From contig CANDBT010000001.1 of assembly GCA_947383005.1 (NCBI GenBank), forward strand, positions 62,001 to 126,000: a DNA stretch of 64,000 bases. Direction: 5' to 3'. The translations under genes and the position numbers were made by a program. Shown piece after piece: positions 36,254 to 44,377 of this stretch (its first letter is position 1; each line of letters starts with the position of its first letter). Source of the DNA: an uncultured bacterium (GTDB lineage: Bacteria; Bacillota; Clostridia; Lachnospirales; Lachnospiraceae). The notes below the pieces were generated by a model. That model had not been told where the DNA came from. It saw only the letters and a program-made list of their open reading frames with translations, and searched no databases.

Positions 36254-36967
36254 ATGGGAGAAAAATTTCATTTTCAAATAAAAGGAATGCCAATAATTAA
36301 ATTTCAAGATGCAGACAAGATTAAACGTCTACAATCTGGGAAGATTTATGCAAAAACACTTGGATATTATCGTAAAAAAGAAGAAAGCGGCGATTGTGAA
36401 GTTGGAGACAAGTATGAAGCCATGATTTATATTAACAAAGCAACAATCTGTTTTCCTGATACTGGAGAAACTGTTGCTGTTAACGATGGATTGCTAAAAA
36501 CATCCGAATCAAACGACTTTGTTTTCTGTATGTTTGGAATAAATTCAAGTTCGGAAAAATTCAAATTTACAGATAAACAAAAAGAAAAAATGCTCTCGTT
36601 TGGTGATACTGCACTGATTGTTTTAGACCATGATGAATTTATTCGAAGGGTAGAAATTGCGGCAGAGAAAGCAGGTTATAAAGTTTATTTCAAGCCAGTT
36701 CAATACTATGACCCCACTATTGATGGTGTAAATATGCTAATTTCATTACTTGCCGGAATGTGGAACATCGCTTTTTGGAAACGTGATTCCTATGCCTATC
36801 AGCAAGAAGTGAGATTTGTATTTACGCCGGGTGATGAAAATGTAGACCATATTGAATTGGATATTGGTGATATTAGCGACATTACAGCAATTATTCCCGC
36901 TAAATTAGCATTATCAGCAATAGTAGAAAAAGCGGCTTCTTCGAAAACAGAAAATGACTTAAAATAA
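36254..36967 (+). CDS. Unknown protein of the defence island
   Basis: I do not recognise this 237-residue protein. It starts FHFQIKGMPIIKFQDADKIKRLQSGKIYAKTLGYYRKKE and has a later segment SYAYQQEVRFVFTPGDENVDHIELDIGDISDITAIIP. The order of a short N-terminal fold, a charged middle and a Q-x-E-x-R-F motif recalls DUF2971-like proteins found near restriction genes, but this is a weak impression. It is soluble, with no signal peptide or membrane helix. AAGGAGG precedes ATG 36254. It stands 40 bases before the AlbA-domain gene and may share its transcript. Confidence 0.7.
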   Translation: MGEKFHFQIKGMPIIKFQDADKIKRLQSGKIYAKTLGYYRKKEESGDCEVGDKYEAMIYINKATICFPDTGETVAVNDGLLKTSESNDFVFCMFGINSSSEKFKFTDKQKEKMLSFGDTALIVLDHDEFIRRVEIAAEKAGYKVYFKPVQYYDPTIDGVNMLISLLAGMWNIAFWKRDSYAYQQEVRFVFTPGDENVDHIELDIGDISDITAIIPAKLALSAIVEKAASSKTENDLK

Positions 36968-37006
36968 TCAGGTGGCAAATGCTGTCAAAGAGAGCGAGGT
37001 GTTACG

Positions 37007-38551
37007 ATGACCATAGAAGAAATTCTTGCAGGAGAATCAAAGAATGTGGAGTTCAAAGAGAACTTGCCAGAGAAAAGTATCAAATATATGAAGTCTGTGG
37101 TTGCCTTTGCAAATGGAACCGGAGGAAAGCTCATTTTTGGAATTGCTGATAAAACCAGAGAAGTGATTGGTTTTGACAAGGAAGATGTATTCAAAAAAAT
37201 GGATGCCATTGCCAATGCGGTATCAGATAGCTGTGAACCGGCGATTATCCCGGATATTTCTTTGCAAACAGTTGACGGTAAGACAGTTATTGTAGCAGAA
37301 ATTTCCGAGGGCAGACAGCGACCGTATTATATTAAGGCTCTTGGCAGAGAAGATGGTGTATATGTCCGTGTTGTCGGAACTACCCGACTTGCTGATGAGT
37401 GTATGATAAAAGAGCTGCTGTTTGAGGGCAGCAACTGCTATTTTGACCAGACTTTGTGTAGTGGGCTGACGATTACAGACGAAGATATGGATGCTCTTTG
37501 CAAAGCGATGAAGGAGCAGGCAGTCAGGAATGCTCATAATGAGGAACGGAAAGCATCCATTAAAGATGTTGGCAGACAACAGCTGCGCTCTTGGGGTGTT
37601 TTGATTGAATGTGATGGAAAAGATTATCCGTCCAATGCCTTTGCCATTCTGACAGGCTGTGGAGGACTTCATGTTGCAACGCAATGTGGCGTGTTTAAGG
37701 GAACGACCAAAGAAGTTTTTGTTGACCGGAGGGAGTATACCGGTCCTCTGTGGGAATAAATAGATGAAGCATTTCAGTTTGTTCTGCGAAATATTCATTT
37801 GGGAGCTACCATTGTAGGAATTTATCGCCAGGATGTTTATGAAATTCCGCCGGATGCCATTCGTGAATTGATTATCAATGCAATGGTGCATCGCAGCTAT
37901 CTGGATCACGGAACGATACAAGTTGCAGTGTATGATAATCGGTTGGAAATCACTTCTCCAGGGAAGTTACCGATGGGACAAACCCTGGAGCGTATGAAAG
38001 AAGGCTATTCTAAAATCAGAAATGAAGCCCTTGCTCATGCGTTTTCTTATATGAATCTGATTGAGCATTGGGGAAGCGGTATTCCGAGAATAATAGGCAA
38101 GGTAAAAGCTGCCGGGTTGCGGGAACCGGAGTTTATTGGCGGTGAAGTCGATTTGCGTATCAATATTTATCGAGGTCAAGTTGACCCCAATGACCTTAGT
38201 AATCTCAATAATGCCAATAAAGTGCCGGATAATGCTGATGAAATGCCGGATATCACTAAAAAAATGCCGGATAATGCCAAAGGGATGCCGGATACCACTA
38301 AAAAAGTGCCGGATAGTGCCGATAAAATGCCGGATACGATAAAAGGACTGCCAGATAATGAGCAGGCACAACAGATTTACAAATATGTATTGGAAAATGG
38401 CTTCATTACAACGGCTAAGGCAGTAGAACTTTTAGGAGTAAAACACCGTAGGGCAAGAGCTATTTTACTGGATATGGTTGAAGGGGCTTATTTGAGAAAA
38501 GAAGGTGCGGCACGAAGCACAATTTATGTAAAAAATACGGAAGGGAAATAA
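37007..38551 (+). pseudogene. AlbA/Schlafen-type RecG-like regulator, interrupted by one in-frame stop
   Basis: The N-terminal half (37007-37756) is an AlbA_2 domain: ESKNVEFKENLPEKSIKYMKSVVAFANGTGGKLIFGIAD and a following DGVYVRVVGTTRLAD. A TAA at 37757-37759 breaks it, and the same frame continues IDEAFQFVLRNIHLG into an HATPase_c_4-like part (AIRELIINAMVHRSYLDHGTIQVAVYDNRLEITSPG, HWGSGIPRI) and a C-terminal winged helix (about 38380-38530). The intact protein would be 514 residues. Between these last parts lie seven 21-base repeats (38222-38368) coding for (M/V/L)PD-x4. One stop in an otherwise clean frame suggests a recent mutation or sequence error. Confidence 0.85.
38222..38368 (+). repeat. 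Seven tandem 21-bp units in the AlbA/RecG-like gene
   Basis: Units start at 38222, 38243, 38264, 38285, 38306, 38327 and 38348. Each encodes seven residues with the pattern (M/V/L)-P-D-(N/T/I/S)-x-x-(K/E/G). They form a flexible linker between the ATPase-like part and the winged helix. Copy number is likely to vary between strains. Confidence 0.75.
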
Positions 38552-38735
38552 TGCAGCATGGATACAGACAAAGTAATACAGGACGTGAATTGCAGACTTG
38601 CTGTATCTTTGCCGGAATTTCCGCAAGGCAGTACAAATACAATGAAGATAAGGAATTTGAGGAAAAGCTGGACGAAGTGGTTCCGTAAAATGTGAAGCCC
38701 ATAAAGTCAAGGCGTCACAAATTCTTCACAAAAAA

Positions 38736-38778
38736 TTAGCACTCATCGCTTGACGTGGCTAATAATATGTGTTATAGT
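38736..38778 (+). promoter_or_regulatory. clpB promoter with a CIRCE-like operator
   Basis: TTGACG (38750-38755) and TATAGT (38773-38778) are spaced by 17 bases. Overlapping the -35 is TTAGCACTC (38736-38744), a perfect CIRCE left arm, then nine bases, then CGTGGCTAA (38754-38762), a degraded right arm. HrcA repression of this heat-shock gene is therefore likely, perhaps weak. The rest of the gap 38552-38735 holds no recognised gene. Confidence 0.7.
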
Positions 38779-38830
38779 TCGGATAGAACAAAAATATGAG
38801 GCTTGTTGTTGTCCGAAAGGAGTGGAAATA

Positions 38831-41422
38831 ATGAATATAAGCAAATTTACACAGAAATCCATAGAAGCGGTCCAAGGTTGTGAAAAGTTGGCATATGAGT
38901 ATGGCAACCAGCAAATCGAACAGGAGCATTTGTTTTATAGCTTGCTGAATTTGGAAGACAGCTTGATTTTAAAGCTGATGGCCAAAATGGGGGTTACAAA
39001 GGAATACATTTTAGATGAGGCAGAGCAGAAGCTGGCGGGCCTGCCTAAGGTCAACGGCAGCGGTCAGGTCTATATCAGCAATGATTTGAATAAAGTTTTG
39101 ATTAGTGCGGAAGACGAGTCCAAAGCTATGGGGGATGAGTATGTGTCTGTGGAGCATATTTTCCTGGCGATGATCAAATATGCGGACAAGGCCATGAAAG
39201 AATTGTTCCGTCAGCACGGAATCACCCGGGATGCTTTTTTGCAGGCGTTGTCAACGGTGCGGGGGAACCAGCGGGTAGTCAGTGATAATCCGGAGGCGAC
39301 TTACGATACCCTGGAAAAGTACGGGTATGATTTGGTGGAGCGTGCCAAGGCGCAGAAATTAGATCCCGTTATTGGGCGAGACGGGGAAATCCGTAATGTA
39401 ATCCAGATCCTTTCCCGTAAAACAAAAAATAACCCGGTGCTGATCGGAGAGCCTGGCGTAGGTAAGACCGCTGTCGTAGAAGGCTTGGCGCAGCGGATTG
39501 TCCGGGGGGATGTGCCGGAAGGGCTGAAGGACAGGAGGCTTTTTGCTTTGGACATGGGAGCCTTAGTAGCCGGGGCTAAATATAGGGGGGAGTTTGAGGA
39601 GCGCCTGAAAGCAGTGTTGGAGGAAGTAAAGAAAAGCGAAGGGCAGATAATCCTTTTCATTGACGAACTGCATACGATTGTGGGAGCGGGCAGGACAGAA
39701 GGCTCCATGGATGCGGGAAATTTGCTTAAGCCTATGTTGGCCAGGGGCGAGTTGCACTGTATTGGTGCGACGACTTTGGACGAATATCGGAAATATATTG
39801 AAAAAGATGCTGCTTTGGAACGGCGTTTTCAGCCGGTGATGGTAGACCAGCCGACAGTGGAAGATACCATTTCTATACTGAGAGGGATAAAGGACCGCTA
39901 TGAGGTATTCCACGGCGTAAAGATTACGGATTCTGCACTGGTGGCGGCGGCTGTCCTGTCTGACCGCTATATTACGGACCGTTTTTTGCCGGATAAAGCT
40001 ATTGACCTGGTAGATGAAGCATGCGCACTGATTAAGACTGAGCTGGACTCCATGCCACTGGAATTGGATGAGTTGTCCCGGAAGATTATGCAGATGGAGA
40101 TTGAGGAAACAGCACTGAAAAAGGAGACGGACCGTCTGAGCCAGGAGAGGCTGGAAGAGCTGCAGAAAAACCTGGCAGAGCTTCATGATCAGTTTGCCAG
40201 CAGTAAGGCCCAGTGGGAAAACGAGAAGGCATCTGTGGATAAATTATCGTCTCTGCGGGAGGAGATTGAGCAGGTTGGCCGCGACATCGCCCTGGCCCAG
40301 CAGCAATACGATTTGAATAAGGCGGCGGAACTGCAATATGGCCGTCTGCCCCAACTGCAAAAGGAACTGGCAGCAGAGGAAGAAAAGGTAAAGAACCAGG
40401 ATTTGAGCCTGGTTAGAGAAAGCGTTACCGACGAAGAAATTGCCCGGATTATTTCCCGCTGGACCGGGATTCCTATCAGTAAGCTGAATGAGAGCGAGCG
40501 CAGTAAGATCCTCCATTTGGATCAGGTGCTGCACAGACGGGTGGTAGGACAGGACGAGGGCGTGGAAAAGGTGACGGAAGCTATCCTGCGTTCGAAAGCG
40601 GGGATTAAAGATCCGACTAAACCGATTGGTTCATTCTTGTTTTTGGGTCCCACAGGAGTAGGGAAAACCGAGTTGGCCAAAGCATTGGCGGAATCCCTGT
40701 TTGACGACGAAAATAATATGGTGCGAATCGATATGAGCGAATATATGGAAAAACACTCGGTTGCCCGCCTGATTGGGGCGCCTCCAGGATATGTAGGTTA
40801 TGACGAGGGCGGCCAGCTCACGGAAGCCGTCAGGCGTAAGCCGTATTCCGTAGTGCTGTTTGATGAGGTGGAGAAAGCCCATCCTGATGTGTTTAACGTA
40901 CTTTTGCAAGTCCTGGATGATGGACGGATTACCGATTCAACAGGAAAAACCGTGGATTTTAAAAATACTATTCTGATTATGACTTCCAACATTGGTTCCC
41001 AATACCTGCTGGAAGGTATTGACGAAAGTGGCGCGGTCAGTCAGGAGGCGGAGGAAATGGTTCTTGGTGAACTGCGTGCCCATTTCCGTCCGGAATTTTT
41101 AAACCGTTTAGATGAGACGATTTTGTTTAAACCTTTATCGAAAGATAATATCAGCCATATTGTGGATTTGATGATGGATGATGTCAATCGCCGTTTGGCA
41201 GATAAAGAGCTAAAAATTGAATTGACCGGGCTGGCGAAAGCATTTGTCACCGAGCATGGTTATGATCCTTCCTATGGCGCCCGGCCCCTGCGTAGGTACC
41301 TGCAGAAGAATGTGGAGACTCTGGCGGCCCGGATTATCCTGGAAGGAAATATCAGCCAGGGACAGACGATTGTCATTGATGTAGCTGAGGGAGGGGGGAA
41401 GTTGGTTGCTTATACCCGGTAA
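38831..41422 (+). CDS. clpB: ATP-dependent disaggregase ClpB
   Basis: The 863-residue protein has the full ClpB form. The N-domain (1-145) begins [24 protein letters not shown]1 has [18 protein letters not shown] near residue 205; the ClpB-specific coiled-coil M domain spans about 400-520; NBD2 has [19 protein letters not shown] near residue 606. The arginine-finger and sensor regions ([14 protein letters not shown]) follow. It reactivates aggregated proteins with DnaK after heat stress. The start at 38831 follows AAAGGAGTGG, and the longer open frame starts inside the promoter. A strong terminator follows. Confidence 0.97.
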   Translation: MNISKFTQKSIEAVQGCEKLAYEYGNQQIEQEHLFYSLLNLEDSLILKLMAKMGVTKEYILDEAEQKLAGLPKVNGSGQVYISNDLNKVLISAEDESKAMGDEYVSVEHIFLAMIKYADKAMKELFRQHGITRDAFLQALSTVRGNQRVVSDNPEATYDTLEKYGYDLVERAKAQKLDPVIGRDGEIRNVIQILSRKTKNNPVLIGEPGVGKTAVVEGLAQRIVRGDVPEGLKDRRLFALDMGALVAGAKYRGEFEERLKAVLEEVKKSEGQIILFIDELHTIVGAGRTEGSMDAGNLLKPMLARGELHCIGATTLDEYRKYIEKDAALERRFQPVMVDQPTVEDTISILRGIKDRYEVFHGVKITDSALVAAAVLSDRYITDRFLPDKAIDLVDEACALIKTELDSMPLELDELSRKIMQMEIEETALKKETDRLSQERLEELQKNLAELHDQFASSKAQWENEKASVDKLSSLREEIEQVGRDIALAQQQYDLNKAAELQYGRLPQLQKELAAEEEKVKNQDLSLVRESVTDEEIARIISRWTGIPISKLNESERSKILHLDQVLHRRVVGQDEGVEKVTEAILRSKAGIKDPTKPIGSFLFLGPTGVGKTELAKALAESLFDDENNMVRIDMSEYMEKHSVARLIGAPPGYVGYDEGGQLTEAVRRKPYSVVLFDEVEKAHPDVFNVLLQVLDDGRITDSTGKTVDFKNTILIMTSNIGSQYLLEGIDESGAVSQEAEEMVLGELRAHFRPEFLNRLDETILFKPLSKDNISHIVDLMMDDVNRRLADKELKIELTGLAKAFVTEHGYDPSYGARPLRRYLQKNVETLAARIILEGNISQGQTIVIDVAEGGGKLVAYTR

Positions 41423-41453
41423 GGCAGGGCTTATTGGGTTTGTTATCTTATAA

Positions 41454-41510
41454 AGGCTGCTGCAGAAGACAGATTCCTATCAGTTGTCTTCTGCAGTAGC
41501 CTCAAATTTT
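41454..41510. terminator. Strong hairpin terminator between clpB and cotJC
   Basis: An 18-base stem (41454-41471 with 41485-41502; one mismatch) flanks a short loop and is followed by CAAATTTT. It can serve both the clpB transcript and the convergent cotJ operon. Confidence 0.85.
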
Positions 41511-41518
41511 AATTGCCG

Positions 41519-42124
41519 CTAGGCCATTTGTTTATCAAATTCCGGATTGAAATAATAAAAATTCTTTTCGTCCAGTTTTGTTTTGTTTCTTTCTAATGCT
41601 TCCCCAAAACGTTGAAAATGGACAACTTCCCGTTCTCTTAAAAATTTTAGCGGAGCCAATACATCCGGGTCATCGATTACGCGGATAAGATTTTCATATA
41701 CGGTCCGCGCTTTTTGTTCTGCCGCCATATCCTCAAACAGGTCAGCAAAGAGATCACCCTTGGATTGGAATTCGCAAGCATTAAAAGGAATGCCTGCCGC
41801 TGCGGTAGGCCAGATACCAGCAGTATGGTCAATATAGTAAGCATCGAAACCGGCAGTTTTGGCATCTTCTGGTTTCATATTTTTGGTTAGCTGGAAAATT
41901 ATGGCGCAGATGATTTCCAAGTGTGCCAATTCTTCCGTTCCAATATCGGTCAGCAGACCGGCGGTTTCTTTACATGGCATGCTATATCTTTGGGAGAGGT
42001 ATCGCATAGAAGCAGATAGTTCCCCATCGGGCCCGCCAAACTGGCTGATGATCAGAGAGGCGGTTTTCGGGCAGGTTTTCTTAATATTTACCGGATATTG
42101 CAGCCGTTTTTCGTAAGTCCACAT
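41519..42124 (-). CDS. cotJC: Spore coat manganese catalase-like protein CotJC
   Basis: The 201-residue protein matches CotJC, a di-manganese catalase-like ferritin-fold protein of the inner spore coat. Metal-ligand segments are visible: ASMRYLSQRY, TEELAHLEIICAII with ExxH near residue 65, and a later FLREREVVHFQRFGEAL with ExxxH. An RBS of AAGGAGG precedes ATG 42124. It is the last gene of cotJABC, one base after cotJB. In Bacillus this operon is made in the mother cell; expression here is likely the same. Confidence 0.95.
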   Translation of the reverse strand: MWTYEKRLQYPVNIKKTCPKTASLIISQFGGPDGELSASMRYLSQRYSMPCKETAGLLTDIGTEELAHLEIICAIIFQLTKNMKPEDAKTAGFDAYYIDHTAGIWPTAAAGIPFNACEFQSKGDLFADLFEDMAAEQKARTVYENLIRVIDDPDVLAPLKFLREREVVHFQRFGEALERNKTKLDEKNFYYFNPEFDKQMA

Positions 42125-42125
42125 A

Positions 42126-42425
42126 TCATATACCTCCTTGATTGTCCCAGGGCAATGGTCCGTCGGACCAGGTGAAGTGTCTCTGTCCCGGATATTTACT
42201 GAAAGATCCCGTTTCGTTATTTGTGTCCGGGCAGACCAGATAAGTGGTCAATGGCTCGAATTCCCGGGCATAGTTTTGCATTTGCTGGTAACGCAGGTTT
42301 TTTGCCTGGGAAAAAGCATCCAGGGCTTTTTGGTCTAACGGATGGGTATCCAGGTACAAGGTTAATTCATCGACCTGGAAACTGGTTTGCTGGATTTCCT
42401 CTAAAAGCTGTGCGCGGTTAGCCAT
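42126..42425 (-). CDS. cotJB: Spore coat protein CotJB
   Basis: The 99-residue protein (MANRAQLLEEIQQTSFQVDELTLYLDTHPLDQKAL...) has the CotJB pattern of an N-terminal helix pair with DxxLYLDTHPxxxxA and a C-terminal SDGPLPWDNQGG. The start at 42425 is chosen over the longer frame because GGAGG lies nine bases upstream and the length matches the family. It overlaps cotJA by eight bases. Confidence 0.93.
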   Translation of the reverse strand: MANRAQLLEEIQQTSFQVDELTLYLDTHPLDQKALDAFSQAKNLRYQQMQNYAREFEPLTTYLVCPDTNNETGSFSKYPGQRHFTWSDGPLPWDNQGGI

Positions 42426-42636
42426 TGTTCTTACCTCCAGTCTTGTAAAATGGTTTGTCAAGGCAGGGAAAAACGGTTCCTTTTTCCAGGGAAGTGGCCG
42501 GATCATACAAAATTTCCCAGAGCTGCATGGGGACTGTGGCCATAGCGACAACCAGGCCGGCTTCGGCAGATGGCGCCGGAAGTTTTTCTTTGCATCCGCA
42601 GGAAGCAGGAGCTGCTTCACAAGTACAAGAACTCAT
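42418..42636 (-). CDS. cotJA: Spore coat associated protein CotJA
   Basis: The 72-residue protein ends in VVAMATVPMQLWEILYDPATSLEKGTVFPCLDKPFYKTGG, the typical CotJA core with the LxxPF motif. The N-terminal 25 residues are Cys- and Ala-rich (CTCEAAPASCGCKEKL), which could crosslink or bind metal in the coat. AAAGGAG precedes ATG 42636. It is first in the operon; a mother-cell sigma promoter was not identified with confidence in the upstream gap. Confidence 0.92.
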   Translation of the reverse strand: MSSCTCEAAPASCGCKEKLPAPSAEAGLVVAMATVPMQLWEILYDPATSLEKGTVFPCLDKPFYKTGGKNNG

Positions 42637-42792
42637 TTGAACTCTCCTTTCTGAACGATTACATAAAGATTGTGTTGAAATGATTCTTGCTTATTATGGA
42701 CAGCCAGAGAAAAAATAAGATGAGAGATTGATGGCAACAATACTTGTTAAATGGTAACAAAGGGTTGAGAATGGAGATAAAATTAACCAAAA

Positions 42793-42862
42793 TGTGGATA
42801 ATTAAGTGGATAATGTGGATAAAACAAGTATTCGTGTGGACAAAGAAGATTAATATGGATAA
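42793..42862 (+). promoter_or_regulatory. Cluster of five DnaA-box-like 9-mers
   Basis: Five same-orientation matches to TGTNGATAA (reverse of TTATNCACA) lie within 70 bases: TGTGGATAA at 42793, AGTGGATAA at 42805, TGTGGATAA at 42814, TGTGGACAA at 42835 and TATGGATAA at 42854. Three are 21 bases apart (42793, 42814, 42835), about two helical turns. It lies in a 230-base AT-rich gap upstream of cotJA. No dnaA, dnaN or other origin genes are near, so a DnaA-titrating or regulatory cluster is more likely than oriC. Confidence 0.55.
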
Positions 42863-42871
42863 TTTTTCATG

Positions 42872-43014
42872 GTTACTGTTCACAGGTACCTGTGAACGTA
42901 ACCGCATATGCCCATATTAAATTGCCTTCGGCAATGGGGCATATGCTTTGCTCCCATAATGATATCCGCCCATGGCTAATCAGCGGAGTGATTAGCCATG
43001 GTGTGAACAGTAAC
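42872..43014 (+). mobile_element. 143-bp MITE with 13-bp terminal inverted repeats and 8-bp target duplication
   Basis: The ends GTTACTGTTCACA (42872-42884) and TGTGAACAGTAAC (43002-43014) are perfect inverted repeats. TTTTCATG flanks the element on both sides (42864-42871 and 43015-43022), as expected for a transposition target duplication. The interior has hairpins CCATGGCTAATCA/TGATTAGCCATGG and GCATATGCC-type. It has no coding capacity. A transposase that recognises such ends must act in trans and is not in the window. Confidence 0.85.
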
Positions 43015-43084
43015 TTTTCATGACATATGTCATGAAAAAAATGACGGATGGAATCTGGATGGCAGGTGAAAATTGATGTACAAT
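43015..43084 (+). promoter_or_regulatory. 24-bp perfect palindrome and promoter of the glycosyltransferase cluster
   Basis: Positions 43015-43038 form a perfect 24-base palindrome centred on ACATATGT. TGGATG (43056-43061) and TACAAT (43079-43084) are spaced by 17 bases, so the palindrome sits about 17 bases upstream of the -35. It looks like a dimeric regulator site. Part of it doubles as the MITE target duplication. Confidence 0.5.
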
Positions 43085-43159
43085 AATGATATGATGTTGG
43101 GGTCAAAAAATATTTTGCCCCCCTATGATAGCAGGCAGTTTTTGACAGAGGGGGAATAT

Positions 43160-44377
43160 ATGGAAGGTAAAACAATATGTTTTTATGGGATTCCGGCCTA
43201 TGGGCATACCTGTTCCAATCTTTATCTGGTCAGAAGGCTGGATGCGTTGGGGTTTCGTGTCGTATATTATTCCACGGAAATGTTTCACAGGGATATAGAA
43301 GCTAACGGTGGCCGGTTTCGCGCTTACCCCGTCAGGCAGGAAGAATTGGATTTGTCTGATGGGCAAAAGATTTTAAGGTTATACCGGCTGATTTTACAGT
43401 ATACGGAGAAAATGCTGCCGGTTCTTTTGCAGGAGGCAGAAAAGGAAAACCCTTGTGCGGTGATTTTTGAATCGCTGGCTTTTTGGGGGCGGGCTGTCGG
43501 ACAGATGCTTTCTTTGCCGGCATACAGTTTTTACAGCATTGCTGATATGGGGAAGGTGGGAGGAGAAGGGTTTTGGGCCTATGCAAAAGGGTTTGCCAAA
43601 ATCGGATGTCCATTCAATAAAGAAATTCCGGAAAGTATAAAGCTTCGGAAAAAATTGGAAAAGCATTATAAGCTGGAAGGGTTGGGGCTGTTTCCTGTCT
43701 TGATGAATAAAGGGGATTATCAGTTAATGGGGTTTTCCCAGCGTTTTCAGCCAGGGGGCGAACAGTTAGGAAAAAGATATCTGTTTTTAGGACCTTTGGC
43801 TACTCACCGTCAAATAAGGGAACAAAATGATTTTGAATATCCGCAGGGCAAAATCATTTATGTTTCCCTGGGCACGATTTTTAATCAAAACCGGGAATTG
43901 GCCAAGGCGTTGGCCAGGCAGTTTGGGGATATATCGGATTGGAGCGTCATTATAGTGGATAACCAGGAGTGGAGAAGCAACGGGAAACCGTTGACGTTTC
44001 CTAATAATTTTATTGTCCGCTCTTTTGTCAATCAGAAGGAAATCTTGAAACGATCTTCTTTATTTATTACGGCAGGAGGAGTCAACAGTATTCATGAAGC
44101 ACTTTATTATGGCGTTCCTTGTCTGTTATATCCGCAGCAGGGAGAGCAGCTTCTCAATGCCAGGCAATTCGAAAAAATGGGTTTTGGAAGGATTCTTAGA
44201 AATTTAAAGAAGCTGCGGTGGGAGGCGGAGCAGGCTATGATGCTTAAAAGGACATGGAATGAGAAGTGGAAAAAAGAGATGACGATGGTCTGTGTGGATG
44301 AAGCATTGGAAATATTGTCACATCCACAGACATCCGGTACAGGCAAGTACAGAGAAAGAAGCAGGGGAGAAAAATGA
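43160..44377 (+). CDS. Macrolide-type (MGT/UGT-like) glycosyltransferase
   Basis: The 405-residue GT1-family protein begins KTICFYGIPAYGHTCSNLYLVRRLDALGFRVVYYS, the N-terminal acceptor half of MGT/YjiC enzymes. Its C-terminal donor half has IIYVSLGTIFNQNRELAKAL, and the PSPG-like region ITAGGVNSIHEALYYGVPCLLYPQQGEQLLNARQFEKMGFG (GGxNS...E...P...P...Q..NA). Such enzymes glycosylate small hydrophobic acceptors. As first gene of the cluster it may glycosylate the cluster's product. The start at 43160 follows AGGGGG. It overlaps the next gene by four bases. Confidence 0.9.
   Translation: MEGKTICFYGIPAYGHTCSNLYLVRRLDALGFRVVYYSTEMFHRDIEANGGRFRAYPVRQEELDLSDGQKILRLYRLILQYTEKMLPVLLQEAEKENPCAVIFESLAFWGRAVGQMLSLPAYSFYSIADMGKVGGEGFWAYAKGFAKIGCPFNKEIPESIKLRKKLEKHYKLEGLGLFPVLMNKGDYQLMGFSQRFQPGGEQLGKRYLFLGPLATHRQIREQNDFEYPQGKIIYVSLGTIFNQNRELAKALARQFGDISDWSVIIVDNQEWRSNGKPLTFPNNFIVRSFVNQKEILKRSSLFITAGGVNSIHEALYYGVPCLLYPQQGEQLLNARQFEKMGFGRILRNLKKLRWEAEQAMMLKRTWNEKWKKEMTMVCVDEALEILSHPQTSGTGKYRERSRGEK

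Noticed and set aside
38222-38368. Short CRISPR-like direct repeats
   Set aside because: The 21-bp units keep the reading frame and code for a heptapeptide linker in a gene.
38560-38690. Possible transposase or gene fragment upstream of clpB
   Set aside because: Short peptides can be read (for example RLAVSLPEFPQGSTNT) but none is firmly recognised, and frames close quickly.
42637-43022. Chromosome replication origin
   Set aside because: DnaA-like boxes are present, but no dnaA, dnaN, rpmH or gyr genes are nearby and no clear unwinding region was seen.
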